This document shows positions 58,001-63,530 of a DNA stretch of 64,000 bases, piece by piece. Position numbers and translations under genes: made by a program. The stretch lies in NCBI RefSeq assembly GCF_017591425.1, contig NW_024467101.1, positions 11,978,918 through 12,042,917 on the forward strand, read 5' to 3'. Position 1 is the stretch's first letter. Every line of letters starts with the position of its first letter. The notes below the pieces were generated by a model, which saw only the letters and a program-made list of their open reading frames with translations, did not search any database and was not told the DNA's origin. The DNA comes from Ochotona curzoniae (taxonomy: Eukaryota; Chordata; Mammalia; Lagomorpha; Ochotonidae).

Positions 58001-59223
58001 TCCCAAGGCTTTGGGCTATCCTCTGTCACTTTCCCAGGCCATAAGCAGGGAGCCAGATGGAAAGTGGAGCAGCTGGGACACAAACCGGCACCCATATGGG
58101 ATGCTGGCACTTGCAAGGTGACTCATTTCACTGGGCCCCTGCCTACTTCTTTTGCAGGACACCCATTTTGTTAGCTTAAAACAGACCCACACTTTGATTA
58201 TAAGTATCATTGTGTGAGTATTCTGACTCATGGGGTCTGACCTGAAAGGCAAGATATGAAATTCTAACCTAAGCATTCGGTTCTAAGACGGGCTGGCGGA
58301 CTTGAAGTTCTTCACATGGAGCGATCACAGGGGATGAGAAGGCAACCCCAGGAGCGAGCTGGCTATGCCTGCTGCCCAAGAAGACCCAGGCCTTCCCAGC
58401 TTCCAGGTGCTAGAAGCTACAGTGCTCGTCCATGGACTGAACAGAGAGGCTGTGCCCTGTGACAAAGGTCCATAGGCTGCAGGCCCTACCATTCCTCTCT
58501 CCCAGGCACCTTCTGTTTCAGAGCGCACTCAGCTAAGCCCGCAGCCCTGTTCCTCTGGGGGCGTTTCTTGACATGCTTGCTTTCAGACCTAAGTTAATAT
58601 ACAGTTTGATCCCTATTCCATCCATTCTGTCTACCTCCCTACACCAAACTCACTGGGACAAAGCCTGCATATCCCGGGAAAGCCTGAGAGCGAGCCAAAG
58701 GCTCTGAAAGGAAATTCCCCAAATGAGACGTTTTTGATTGTTCAGAGCAATGGCAGCTTCTCTGGTCCAGGTGTGTCACACTGCAGGTGCTTATTTACAA
58801 GGGGACAACACATTCCAGTCACACATTTTGGTGCCTTCGTTAGGAGATCACACTACAACTTACTGCCTGAGAGTGTCGGGAGAACCAAGTTCAGGAGTTC
58901 TTTACATCCTGCTAGGACCCTTGCTGCTGACCACCCCAGGCCTCAGAGCTACCTGGAACAGGCACAAGGCCTGCTCAGGGAATGAACAGCTAAGCGTCTG
59001 CCTACACCTGCATTCCTGTGTTTCTCCAGTTTGGAAACCTGGGGAAGTGCTCGCCACCAAGGCAAGCTCTCACCGGACGCCAAATGCCAATGTCAGGAGA
59101 CTCCCCTCTGAGCCATCACCTGCATGCTTGTGGGGGTGCTGAAGACTCCGCGGCCCTTGTGTGCTGTTTCCCTGTTGCAAGAAGAGCGCTGCTCCTTTCA
59201 CCATGAAAAAGCTCTCGCTTAGG
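23875..59223 (-). CDS. SSH1: SSH1, slingshot protein phosphatase 1, exons 3-15 (5' part beyond window)
   Basis: Slingshot-1 is a dual-specificity phosphatase that removes the inhibitory phosphate from Ser3 of cofilin/ADF, so promoting actin filament turnover; it can also dephosphorylate LIM kinase. Thirteen coding segments are joined by GT-AG introns with compatible phases: 54534-54598 and so on up to the stop at 23875-23877. They give 996 residues, about 37-1032 if the missing start matches human length (1049 in human). In order there is the slingshot N-terminal region with an LHK motif (exon 8), a DEK-C domain (exons 9-10, about 250-304), the phosphatase domain (exons 10-13, about 308-449) with HCKMGVSRSAST and the nucleophile Cys393, Trp458 in exon 14, and a long Ser-rich tail with 14-3-3 type sites. 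It is SSH1 rather than SSH2 or SSH3 because exon 12 reads ETTDLLAHWNEAYHF and exon 13 EFGWPLEKAYNYV. No frameshift or stop is seen. Confidence 0.96.
25142..25198 (+). repeat. 19-bp minisatellite, three perfect copies
   Basis: gggctggtgaggagggcat repeated at 25142, 25161 and 25180. It lies 65-121 bases upstream of the exon 15 acceptor in SSH1 intron 14, where a branch point and pyrimidine tract are expected. Confidence 0.95.
25430..25749 (-). mobile_element. C-SINE
   Basis: Minus orientation: T run, aaagtcagatatacagagaa, cttccgggtctcccacacag, head side ctaggctactgtgctggacc. Confidence 0.88.
25752..26075 (+). mobile_element. Old C-SINE
   Basis: ggctgacgttgtggaatagc head, ccacccagctgcctgctagc, tgcctttcaagtaattcctt and poly(A). 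Confidence 0.65.
26242..26538 (-). mobile_element. C-SINE
   Basis: Minus orientation: acgttattttaaaggcagag, ctggctcattccccaaaggt, head side aactgctgtgccaacccc. Confidence 0.7.
27684..28017 (-). mobile_element. C-SINE
   Basis: Minus orientation: tttatttttattggaaaggc, tggttcactccctaaatggc, head side ctacaccatcatgccagtcc. Confidence 0.8.
28141..28425 (+). mobile_element. Old C-SINE
   Basis: ggcctgatgctgtggtgcag head, ctgcgtccaatctagctccc, catgtgggagactcagatgg. Confidence 0.7.
28431..28612 (+). mobile_element. C-SINE 3' fragment
   Basis: Starts within the body (gtttcctgccaaggttgatg) and runs to catttggggaacaaaccaag and an A-rich end. The head is missing. Confidence 0.5.
28656..29115 (+). mobile_element. 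Mariner-like inverted-repeat element interrupted by a C-SINE
   Basis: Left end gggtcgtcaaatagttcatg precedes the SINE; after it come gtgcatattaaaaaaacgac, tttttgcaacaaaataaact and ctgggagtttctcaaag. Confidence 0.6.
28677..29006 (+). mobile_element. C-SINE inside mariner-like element
   Basis: ggggcctgaaatgatggttc head, gtggccttggaaggcagtag, aataaaaataacaacaac tail. The flanks repeat agttcatgtagggg / agttcatgtgggg, a slightly decayed target duplication. Confidence 0.85.
29444..29990 (-). CDS. SSH1: SSH1 exon 14 (start of C-terminal region)
   Basis: The borders are CCCCCAG|CAAACAACG and TTTGAG|GTAGGC. The first base completes Ser450, and 182 full codons follow (451-632). It opens with KQRHNKLWR, whose Trp is residue 458, reported as needed for F-actin activation of SSH1. 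Also visible are LPCCFRRLSDPLL, a conserved slingshot block, and ENLNNNNSKRSCP near the end. The Asn run has four residues against three in the human sequence I remember. Confidence 0.96.
29458..29478 (-). repeat. SSH1: AAC-codon run coding poly-Asn in SSH1 exon 14
   Basis: The plus strand reads tgttgttgttgttaa; on the minus strand this is four Asn codons in ENLNNNNSKRS. Confidence 0.9.
30465..30773 (+). mobile_element. C-SINE
   Basis: ggggctggcgcattggctca head, gcctgggaaagcagtggagg, tgcctttccaataaaaataa tail. Confidence 0.88.
30855..31161 (-). mobile_element. C-SINE
   Basis: Minus orientation: aaagatttgtttatttgaaa, tctcaaatggctgcaataac, head side gtgccagcacactggccc. Confidence 0.78.
31842..32146 (+). 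mobile_element. C-SINE
   Basis: tggttggccagcacgctggc head region, ccaatccagcttcctgctta, ctggggagtgaactagcagt, tgcctttccaatgcaag. Confidence 0.75.
32165..32420 (+). mobile_element. Old C-SINE fragment
   Basis: Diverged: gctgagcccagcacttagga head, taattcctgtttctagcttc, gaaccagcaggtggtacatc. Confidence 0.45.
32460..32670 (+). mobile_element. Old L1 3' end fragment
   Basis: ctgagtaatactccagttgt, tggttactgggaacaacact and gctatgagttcttgcttcca follow the L1M 3'UTR. Confidence 0.65.
32681..32945 (-). mobile_element. Old C-SINE
   Basis: Minus orientation: atgtatttattttgagttcc, atctcccacatgggtggcag, tcagcaggaagctggaactg. Confidence 0.65.
33218..33418 (-). CDS. SSH1: SSH1 exon 13 (phosphatase active site)
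   Basis: The borders are CCCGCAG|GAGAAACC and GACGCCAG|GTAGGT. The exon encodes residues 384-449 plus parts of two split codons. It holds the signature VHCKMGVSRSAST, the HCxxGxxRS motif of dual-specificity phosphatases, with the nucleophile Cys393 and the phosphate-binding Arg. It continues with IAYAMKEFGWPLEKAYNYV and ends EGILDA. One residue in RSIARPNAGF differs from the human RSITRPNAGF that I recall. Confidence 0.97.
33419..34525 (-). other. SSH1: SSH1 intron 12
   Basis: GT-AG intron of 1107 bases, one of the few without a recognisable C-SINE. I see no gene or repeat in it. Confidence 0.85.
34526..34672 (-). CDS. SSH1: SSH1 exon 12 (phosphatase domain)
   Basis: The borders are TTTTGCAG|GGTTGAC and AAGGCCAA|GTGAGT; 147 bases encode residues 335-382. 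It reads VDYILNVTREIDNFFPG and then YHNIRVYDEETTDLL. The Asp in VYDEE is at the usual place of the general acid in this family (inference). HWNEAYHFINKA distinguishes SSH1 from SSH2. Confidence 0.97.
34673..35934 (-). other. SSH1: SSH1 intron 11
   Basis: GT-AG intron of 1262 bases, AT-rich toward exon 12, with no clear interspersed repeat. Confidence 0.85.
35935..35981 (-). CDS. SSH1: SSH1 exon 11 (small exon, phosphatase domain)
   Basis: A 47-base exon bordered by CCCCCAG|GGTTCTG and TTCAGG|GTGAGT. It encodes GSEWNASNLEELQGS (319-333) and two bases of the next Gly codon. It is too short to stand out as an open frame; it was placed by its sequence match and by the phases of exons 10 and 12. 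Confidence 0.96.
36513..36898 (+). mobile_element. C-SINE interrupted by a small retrocopy
   Basis: ggttggaaccatggtgcagt head, gagagatgagatggagttcc, then ctctgtaactgtctttt, the insert, and the same 17 bases again leading to taaataaatag. Confidence 0.8.
36788..36867 (-). pseudogene. 5'-truncated retrocopy of an mRNA 3' end inside a C-SINE
   Basis: Flanked by the perfect 17-base duplication ctctgtaactgtctttt (36771-36787, 36868-36884). Read on the minus strand, it is about 60 bases of unique sequence with GGAATAAACCCC, ending in a poly(A) run. That is the form expected of an L1-mobilised cellular transcript with its own AATAAA signal. I cannot identify the parent gene. Confidence 0.7.
36999..37025 (+). 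repeat. (GTTTT)n repeat
   Basis: Run of gtttt units at the tail side of the following minus-strand C-SINE. Confidence 0.9.
37026..37350 (-). mobile_element. C-SINE
   Basis: Minus orientation: gaagattcatttattttatt, tccgatgattcactacccaa, head side ctaggctgtcacgctgggtc. Confidence 0.9.
37388..37683 (+). mobile_element. C-SINE, internally shortened
   Basis: caagcatgacagcctagtgg head, tggcctgggaaagcagtgaa, then directly cctaggaagaagctcttggc, so the middle (the cctgcacc...gggagacc segment) is missing. Confidence 0.85.
37690..38022 (+). mobile_element. Young C-SINE
   Basis: Near-consensus copy (ccccggcgcggtggcgcaag, ccggttctaatcccgg, catagtatcggcccgttgcg). Duplication aatcttaatgtag / aatcttaatatag, inserted in the tail of the preceding SINE. 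Confidence 0.93.
38195..38485 (+). mobile_element. Old C-SINE
   Basis: ccctagcagtgacccagcag head, aatggccttgggaaagcagt, cacttgggggagtaaatcag, tctttcaaatgaa. Confidence 0.7.
40038..40166 (-). CDS. SSH1: SSH1 exon 10 (end of DEK-C domain, start of phosphatase domain)
   Basis: Bordered by CCTGCAG|ATCCGG and TATCTC|GTAAGG, 43 codons in phase 0 (276-318). IRNELEKQMNCNLKEFKEFI finishes the DEK-C helix bundle, and DKPSLIFDHLYL opens the dual-specificity phosphatase fold. Confidence 0.97.
40513..40836 (+). mobile_element. C-SINE
   Basis: ggacctggtgtggtaggtag head, gtggcctgggaaagcagtcg, cttggggagtgaatcatcag, tail aataaataaatc. Confidence 0.9.
41227..41526 (-). mobile_element. C-SINE
   Basis: Minus orientation: tatatttatttgaaaggcag, gatcttccatccactgttca, head side tgtgccacaacaccagcc. 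Confidence 0.75.
41838..42060 (+). mobile_element. C-SINE fragment
   Basis: ggccagcatcccaaagggta, ggagggtgcctgagaaggca, gaagtcatttagggaaggaa. It ends in the AAAAC repeat. Confidence 0.6.
42061..42091 (+). repeat. (AAAAC)n repeat
   Basis: Six aaaac units forming the tail of the preceding SINE. Confidence 0.92.
42234..42327 (-). CDS. SSH1: SSH1 exon 9 (DEK-C domain)
   Basis: Bordered by TTTCCAG|GCCAACTG and AAAGAG|GTAAGG. One base completes Lys244, then 31 codons encode 245-275: PTEGERTERLIKAKLRSIMM and SQDLENVTSKE. This is the first half of the DEK-C domain, which helps SSH1 act on its cofilin substrate. Confidence 0.97.
42930..43495 (+). mobile_element. Old C-SINE split by another C-SINE at 42986-43283
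   Basis: The left part (catagcctgggtttgagccc) and right part (tcagctttttgctgacacgt ... aaataaataaa) form one plus-strand SINE. Confidence 0.6.
42986..43283 (-). mobile_element. C-SINE nested in an older C-SINE
   Basis: Minus orientation: tttaattttttaaaaaattt, attggcttaccccccaagtg, head side gctaagctatcaccgggctc. Confidence 0.85.
43496..43804 (-). mobile_element. C-SINE
   Basis: Minus orientation: aaaatatatttatttgaaag, cacttgggccatcctctgct, head side cactacaaagctggcccc. Confidence 0.75.
44104..44325 (+). mobile_element. Mariner-like inverted-repeat element
   Basis: Left end gggacttcagaaagttcgtg and right end ttccatgaattttctgcagg are inverted. The interior carries tttactttagggcaaaagat and gcgccaaaataaactcctct, also roughly inverted. 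Confidence 0.7.
44564..44758 (-). CDS. SSH1: SSH1 exon 8 (slingshot N-terminal domain, LHK motif)
   Basis: Bordered by CACGCCAG|GTCAGCC and GTGGACAA|GTAAGT; 64 full codons (180-243). It reads SALQVLHKACEVARRHNYF, with the LHK motif at about 185-187 that has been linked to F-actin activation of SSH1. The end, STRPDSPALFVD, matches the human protein as I recall it. Confidence 0.97.
44998..45190 (+). mobile_element. Mariner-like inverted-repeat element
   Basis: Left end ttcaaaagtctgtgggaaat, right end ctgtgacctttctgaagctc; interior tttttggcaccaaaattaaa. Confidence 0.65.
45527..45844 (-). mobile_element. C-SINE
   Basis: Minus orientation: tttatttttattgtaaaggc, ccccaaatggctgcaacagc, cgggtctcccatgctggtgc, head side gagtcattgcacaaagctc. 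Confidence 0.82.
45892..46135 (+). mobile_element. Old C-SINE
   Basis: ggcaggcactgtgccacagt head, tgctgatccatcctgggaag, ctaaggggagggaatcagtg. Confidence 0.6.
46503..46565 (+). mobile_element. Possible MIR fragment
   Basis: gagaggttaagagcttgtcc and agggacatggtgacatctgg resemble the MIR core (gaggttaagtgacttgcccaaggtcac). Confidence 0.4.
47492..47780 (+). mobile_element. C-SINE
   Basis: ggttgggcccctgcttgcga head, tgacccagtttcctgtgaac, gaagacccggatggagttcc. Confidence 0.65.
47808..47960 (+). mobile_element. Old L1 3' end fragment
   Basis: cagaattactccaggatcgt, tgtaccccaaagaactgaaa and gggacttgaaagagtccctt follow the L1M order. Confidence 0.55.
48215..48280 (-). CDS. SSH1: SSH1 exon 7
   Basis: A 66-base exon bordered by CGTCCTCAG|CGGCTTC and GCCATGTG|GTGAGT. 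It encodes GFSVSTAGRMHIFKPVSVQA plus Met and two bases of Trp179. It belongs to the conserved N-terminal slingshot region. The phases on both sides fit exons 6 and 8. Confidence 0.96.
49075..49146 (+). repeat. Interstitial telomere-like tract
   Basis: About twelve six-base units of the type CCTAAC (ctaacgctaaccctgaccct, cctaaacctaacgctaactc, taaccctaaccctgaccc), diverged in part, in SSH1 intron 6. It is the C-strand form of the vertebrate telomere repeat TTAGGG and abuts a C-SINE. Confidence 0.85.
49149..49425 (+). mobile_element. C-SINE
   Basis: ggggccggcacagcagctca head, tcccatccggctccctgctt, ggagtgaacaagcagatggg, tail acaaataaataaatc. The middle is shortened. Confidence 0.85.
49481..49798 (+). 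mobile_element. C-SINE
   Basis: ggggctggcacagtggcaga head, tgcctgggaaagtagtggag, tttcaaataaaaataaataa tail. Preceded by an AAC/AAAC repeat at 49429-49457. Confidence 0.85.
49813..50095 (+). mobile_element. Old C-SINE
   Basis: aaaaggctggttctgtggtg head, ggagagtgacccagcagatg near the 3' end. The third copy in a row in this orientation; exon 6 begins about 95 bases further right. Confidence 0.65.
50190..50258 (-). CDS. SSH1: SSH1 exon 6
   Basis: A 69-base exon bordered by CCACATAG|CAAAAG and GAGATGG|GTAAGG. It encodes KSCTIGMVLRLWSDTKIHLD then GD, residues 135-156, with split codons at both ends. It is part of the N-terminal slingshot domain. Confidence 0.96.
51003..51545 (+). mobile_element. 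Mariner-like element interrupted by a C-SINE
   Basis: Left: ggaagttccaaaactatttc, tactttggtgcaaaaaattt. The right half starts tttgcaccaaaagaaacagt and resumes after the SINE at about 51508 with tcttaattttgttttttcct. Confidence 0.6.
51168..51503 (+). mobile_element. C-SINE inside mariner-like element
   Basis: ggcccagtacagtcgcctag head, gtgccagttctaatcctggc, aataaaaataaataaatc and poly(A) tail. Confidence 0.9.
53690..53811 (-). CDS. SSH1: SSH1 exon 5
   Basis: A 122-base exon bordered by CACCGCAG|GCTGTG and AAGGAGAG|GTGAGT. It opens AVRLESAWTDRVRYMVVVYS and ends ILLGVDFSSKE (94-133). It lies in the N-terminal F-actin and cofilin recognition region. The coding part is GC-richer than the flanking introns. 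Confidence 0.97.
53812..54533 (-). other. SSH1: SSH1 intron 4
   Basis: GT-AG intron of 722 bases; its donor half is a C-SINE. Confidence 0.85.
54182..54492 (+). mobile_element. C-SINE next to SSH1 exon 4 donor
   Basis: ggagcaggcatggggagaca head, caccttcctgctactgaacc, tggggagtgaaccagggaat, aaatacagaactaaatcttt tail. Confidence 0.7.
54534..54598 (-). CDS. SSH1: SSH1 exon 4
   Basis: A 65-base exon bordered by TCCAGCAG|GTGACC and AAGCTG|GTAAGA. It encodes DLPQHLQVMINLLRCEDRIK plus Leu93. A C-SINE ends only about 40 bases past its donor. Confidence 0.96.
55276..55600 (+). mobile_element. C-SINE
   Basis: gccaagcagccagcatactg head, cccacttccaatcctgttcc, tttcaaatgaacaaatgtta tail. Confidence 0.7.
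57023..57066 (+). mobile_element. Left end of a mariner-like element
   Basis: aagggacttcaaaaattagg tgggaaagtgg matches the left terminal repeat of the other copies; a C-SINE begins just to the right and no right end was found. Confidence 0.45.
57076..57365 (+). mobile_element. Old C-SINE
   Basis: ggatttggtccaactggtaa head, ctgagaagcagcagggcaag, tctgtctctttcaagtaaaa tail. Confidence 0.6.
57373..57598 (+). mobile_element. C-SINE, internally deleted
   Basis: ggggactggagctgtggcat head, gcctgggaaagtagcggaaa, then directly ttggattggctcagctctgg; tail aaataaaaataaatc. Confidence 0.8.
57686..57790 (+). mobile_element. MIR fragment
   Basis: attgcacagataaggaaaca, ggctcagcatgccacacaga and gctcggaagccaggtttacc match the MIR core and following segment. 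Confidence 0.55.
57825..58138 (-). mobile_element. C-SINE
   Basis: Minus orientation: tattggaaaagcagatttac, ggttcattcctcaaatggct, cacaaaccggcacccatatg. Confidence 0.88.
59120..59223 (-). CDS. SSH1: SSH1 exon 3 (most 5' coding exon in the window)
   Basis: Bordered by CCTTCCAG|CCTAAGC and CATGCAG|GTGATG. It encodes LSESFFMVKGAALFLQQGNS and then TQGPRSLQHPHKHA, about residues 38-71. The first base completes Ser37 from exon 2, which was not found up to position 64000. Confidence 0.96.
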
Positions 59224-59796
59224 CTGGAAGGAAGAAAACCAGAGCAACAGTTAGACGGGAACCCAGAAAGGAAGACGGGCAGAGCTCTGCTGCAAAGGGA
59301 GTAAGCAGAGTGGGTAAACGGCAGGCGCGACACATGTGGCAGGAGACTGCTCATGGGATAACCAGCTGCTGAAAGCTTGCTGCTGGAGAGGTGTGGAGAT
59401 CACAGCAGGGCTTCTGCTCACACGCCCCAAGTTCTCAGGGATTCCTGAACGCCCAGGAGGCCCTTCCTGCACAACACTGGCAAGGGAGCTCCATGTTCCA
59501 AACACACAGTACCCCTCCACATCAGACAGAGAACCCTGGGAGCAGTCTGCTACGTCCTGCTGTACATCTTTGCTTCCAACTCCCTGACTCTGCCTGGCCT
59601 GTCCCCGAGGGAGTACCAGGAAGATGGAATTGCACCACACTGGCTGTGTGCCTCTCAGGAGGGGTGGGTGGCTCCTGAGTTGTGGGTGCTGCCCTGGGCA
59701 CTTATTGTGGGATGCCCTGGGCACTGTTTGTGCATAAGACCTCAGACCTCAGGCTGCTCCAGTGGATTTCCCAGCAGAATGAAACTTTGGAAGTTT

Positions 59797-60089
59797 TTTT
59801 TTTTTTTAATTGGAAAGACAGATATACAGACGAAAGGAGAAATAGAAAGATCTTCCATCCACTGGTTCACTTCCCAAGTGGCTGCAACGGAAAGAGCTGC
59901 AATGATCCAAAGCCAGGAACCTGGAGCTTTTTCCTGGTCTTCCAATCAGTTGCAGGATCATAAGGCTTTGGGCCATCCTCAAATGCTTTTCAGGGTCACA
60001 AGCAGGGAGCTAGATGGGAAGGGGGTTGCTGGGGTCTCAGCACGTGCAAGGTGAGGACTTTAACCACTAGGCTATGGCGGCGCCGGGCC
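59797..60089 (-). mobile_element. C-SINE
   Basis: Minus orientation: aattggaaagacagatatac, cacttcccaagtggctgcaa, head side ggctatggcggcgccgggcc. Confidence 0.9.
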
Positions 60090-60855
60090 TGGCATTTGGT
60101 ATTTTTAAGTAGTAGTAGCATTTATATTCAGCCCATTACTTTAAAAATTACAATTAAAACATTTAGTTTATGCAGAAATTAAGACACAGAAAGAGCCTCA
60201 GTCATTGATGCCTAACACTTATTCAAAAATATCAACAGCTGTGTGACTATCCCCCTACACTTCACCCCTGCCCTCAGTAGTGGTTTGAGGAGGCGGGGAG
60301 GGCTGAACCACCTGTCACTATCATCCCTCTGCTCCTTAAAAAAGTTTCCAAATTTTGCATATTAAGCAAACACCAACTTTTTTGGCTTGATTTTCAAAAT
60401 GACAGAAAGCACGCACTCCATTCTTTTTTAAATCAATTTTTGTGCAAGAAGAACACAGTTCAGACTAGAAAGGAACCACAGGAAGAATGCTCTCTTGAAC
60501 GACCCACTGACACACGATGGCCTTCAGGGACCTTCCCCAAGCAAAGCGAATCTTTGTGGCTACTGCAGTCACTGTTACTAGAACCCTGGGCTTGAATGAG
60601 TCAGTTCCCAAGAGGGAAACACAGGGATATTTTCTGTACTTTTAAAAAAGCAGGATCAGCTGTCCTCAGACATCTCACATCAGGAGTCAAATGTCCTGAT
60701 TCCAGAATATTAAAACCTCAGTGAGGCCTAAGATACAGCTCTCAGGGCTGATCAAATACAGCAGCTGATCCTGCACCTACCTTCCCATCAGCGGCTCCTG
60801 AAATCAGGCTAACCACGTTCCCTCACATTAAAGACACTCTCATCACATCTGTTAA

Positions 60856-60878
60856 TTTTTTTTTTTTTTTTTTTTTTG
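60856..60878 (+). repeat. Poly(T) run
   Basis: About 22 consecutive T between unique sequences, with no SINE body attached on either side. Confidence 0.9.
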
Positions 60879-61084
60879 GTTAAAGTCTCATGGTAAAAAT
60901 AGTGTCTGCTTAAAAATTAAATAATGAGGCTCAGGTCTACCTTGCCTATCTAGACACTTTAATTACTGACAACAGGCTTAATTCTTTTTCTTTTGGGGGA
61001 GGCCCAGAGATGGGTGTTGGAGTGGGAAGAAATTGAGACTGAGGGGAGCAGGGGGAACTCTAACCTACTAGTTCATTTTGCAAC

Positions 61085-61258
61085 AGGGGGGTGGGGGAGC
61101 GCCTGGCTGAGGCTAGCAGCTGGGAGCTCAACTCAGGGATCCCATGTGGGTGGCAGGAATCCAATTCCTTGGGTTGGCCTCCTAGGGTCTGTATTTGCAG
61201 GAAGCAGGAATCAAATGCAGAGTGGGAATCAAACATAGGCACTCTGGAAAGAGAGGGG
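61085..61258 (-). mobile_element. Old C-SINE fragment
   Basis: Diverged minus-orientation piece: atcccatgtgggtggcagga, tctgtatttgcaggaagcag. Confidence 0.45.
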
Positions 61259-61266
61259 GGCGGGGA

Positions 61267-61268
<2 letters not shown>

Positions 61269-61314
<46 letters not shown>
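61269..61314 (+). repeat. (GATA)n(GA)n microsatellite
   Basis: gatagatagata followed by about 16 ga units. Confidence 0.95.
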
Positions 61315-61317
<3 letters not shown>

Positions 61318-61349
61318 GTATGTGATTCCTGGGGAACTGAGTGTGTTGG

Positions 61350-61665
61350 TGAATGGCAATATTTGAAAGGGGCAGCACAGGTCTTCCAGTGCCAAAACGA
61401 CTCCACTTGGCTCATTCTTCTGCATTATCTTCTGCTTGCCTCATCAAATGGCTGCAAAAGCTGGGACCTAGACAGGCTGAAGCCAGAGGCTGGATACACT
61501 CCTGGGTCTCTCCTGTGGGTGGCACAAGGACCCCAGTACTAGGGCCATCATCCATTGCCTTCCCAGCAGCAACAGCAGGGAGCTGGATGGGAAGCACTGG
61601 AACCAATGTTCCTATATGGGACACATGCTTCCCAGGCAGTGGCTTAACCAGCTGTGCCACACACC
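61350..61665 (-). mobile_element. Old C-SINE
   Basis: Minus orientation: tttgaaaggggcagcacagg, ctcatcaaatggctgcaaaa, head side aaccagctgtgccacacacc. Confidence 0.6.
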
Positions 61666-62159
61666 TGTTTCCCATCTCCCCCCCCACACACACCTGTTTT
61701 CACCTACATGGGGTTTTTGCCCTTCTTAACACAACCACATAGCATGTCATCGTGCTGCCAGGACCACCTTTCCGCTCTGTTCTGACGGACCATTTCTTTG
61801 GGTTGTGAGTTTTGAGTGTCAGGAGTCCGGGGGACAGAAATTAGGAGAAAAATGAAAGTGCCCCTTCTCTCTTGGCAGCCTTTGCATCACTTGTGGGGAG
61901 CACCCACCTGGCCAACAGGAGGTGCTGGCTGCCTCACTGCAGCAGCTGTATCCTCACCTCACACTCCTCCACACCCTCCCCCTGCCTCAGGGCTCTGTAA
62001 GGGAGCTGCTGTCCCCGCTCACCCATTTCAGATGCAGGGCCTTCCCCTCTGCAAGGGGCTGCGCTCAGGGCACCAGACCCACAGGAAGGAAAACAAGCTC
62101 TGAAGCTGCCAGGGCATCATCTCAAAGGCAAGGCAATCTCTTTTGTTTGGGAGTTAAAG

Positions 62160-62190
62160 CAGCAGCAGCAGCAACAACAACAACAACAAA
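62160..62190 (+). repeat. (CAG)n(CAA)n microsatellite
   Basis: Four cag units then six caa units in SSH1 intron 2; not coding. Confidence 0.9.
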
Positions 62191-62703
62191 ACTACGATCA
62201 GAATCCGAGTGCTCTGGAAACAGCCACCCATCACCCGTGACCTTTGCCTTGAAAAGTACAGGCAGAAATTCCCCATGGTTTCCCTGCCATTTCCTTTGGG
62301 GAAAAAAGGGGAACAATGGAGAGAACAGGCTGGTTTTAACCTGTGATTCCCCCACACGCCGCTGGTTCCTTAGACTGATGAGAACCTATCTCCTCCCCAA
62401 CCCCGGCCCAGCCTCAATTCCCCTCTTTCCCGGCACATGAAGTCGGGGTGCTGGCATTTGGATTCTCCTGATGACAGGGCCCCAGGCTCACTGTAAAGAG
62501 CTTGGCCCGACAGTGCAGAGAAGCCCAGGATCACCTGGTGCTGAGGCTGTGAGGTTACCCAGCGTCATGGGAAACCACACATGGTGACACGGGGTGGTGG
62601 CAGCCTGGAGTGGGAGGAGGGAGGCCACAGATGCAGAGATCCTGCCTGACCCAGGCCCCTGCACTTCAAGGGGCCTCACTGTGGCTCATTCCAGCACAGC
62701 TAA

Positions 62704-63168
62704 GGGACTTTAAGAAAGTCTATAAAGGGGCCTGGTGTGGTAGCCCTAGGCCTCATGCCTTGCCTTGCACACACCAGGATCCCATACAGGCACCGGTTCT
62801 AATCCCGGTGGCCCTGCTTCCCATCCAGCTCCTGCCTTGTGGCCTGCGAGAGCAGTCAAGGATGGCCCAAAGTCTTGGGACCTGGAAGAAGATTCTGGCT
62901 CCTGGCTTCAGATCGGTTCAGCATCAGTCGTTGTGGCCACTTGCAGAAAGAGTCAGTAGACGGAAAATCTTCCTCTCTGTCTCTCCTCCTATCTCTGTAT
63001 ATCTGACTTTGCAATAAAAAAATAAATAAACCTTTTTTTAAGTTCATGGAAAACAGAATGAAAAGTTTATTTTGGTGGGGGAAAAAAAAACCACACAAAA
63101 ACTCCCTGAAATTCACACCTAGGTTTTTTCCCATAACATGCACGTTCCATGAACTTTCTGAAGTTCCC
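62704..63168 (+). mobile_element. Mariner-like inverted-repeat element interrupted by a C-SINE
   Basis: Left end agggactttaagaaagt before the SINE; after it agttcatggaaaacagaatg, aaagtttattttggtggggg, and right end ttccatgaactttctgaagt. Both outer ends are bounded by TA (ctaaggga, ccctaat), as expected for a mariner target duplication. Confidence 0.65.
62727..63036 (+). mobile_element. C-SINE inside mariner-like element
   Basis: ggggcctggtgtggtagccc head, ccggttctaatcccggtggc, aataaaaaaataaataaacc tail; the segment ccctgcacc...gggag is deleted. Confidence 0.88.
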
Positions 63169-63329
63169 TAATGTTTGCAGCTGGCAGTCACAGACACGGC
63201 CACCAGATGGGGTCACAGCCTCCCAGCAGTCACCCCTCTGTCCCAGGTCCTCCAAGAAGTCCCTGTTGGTTACGTGGCTGTCCAGTCCAGAGTCAAGATG
63301 TCCGTGTCCCATTCATGGCACCTGGGTGT

Positions 63330-63530
63330 GACACCCGGCATCCTGCTTATGTGCATCCTGTGAGGTGGTGGTGATGGCCCAAGCGTATGGATCCAGGCCA
63401 CCCACCTGGGAGACCTGATAGAGTCCCATGCTCCTGGCTTCAGCCCAGGCTCAGCCAAAAACCCATCGAGGCTTTTGGGGAGTGAGCCAGTAGCCAGGAA
63501 CTATTTCTGCTTCTCAAATAAAGAAATGAG
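63330..63530 (+). mobile_element. Old C-SINE fragment
   Basis: cacccggcatcctgcttatg, cacctgggagacctgataga, ggggagtgagccagtagcca, ttctcaaataaag. Confidence 0.6.

Larger units (their letters stand above)
54599..59119 (-). other. SSH1: SSH1 intron 3
   Basis: GT-AG intron. C-SINEs and a MIR piece are listed separately. Positions 55605-57020 and 58140-59119 are unique; no exon was recognised. Confidence 0.85.

Noticed and set aside
59668..60054. 128-residue open frame on the plus strand
   Set aside because: Its second half is the translation of a minus-strand C-SINE and its first half shows no domain.
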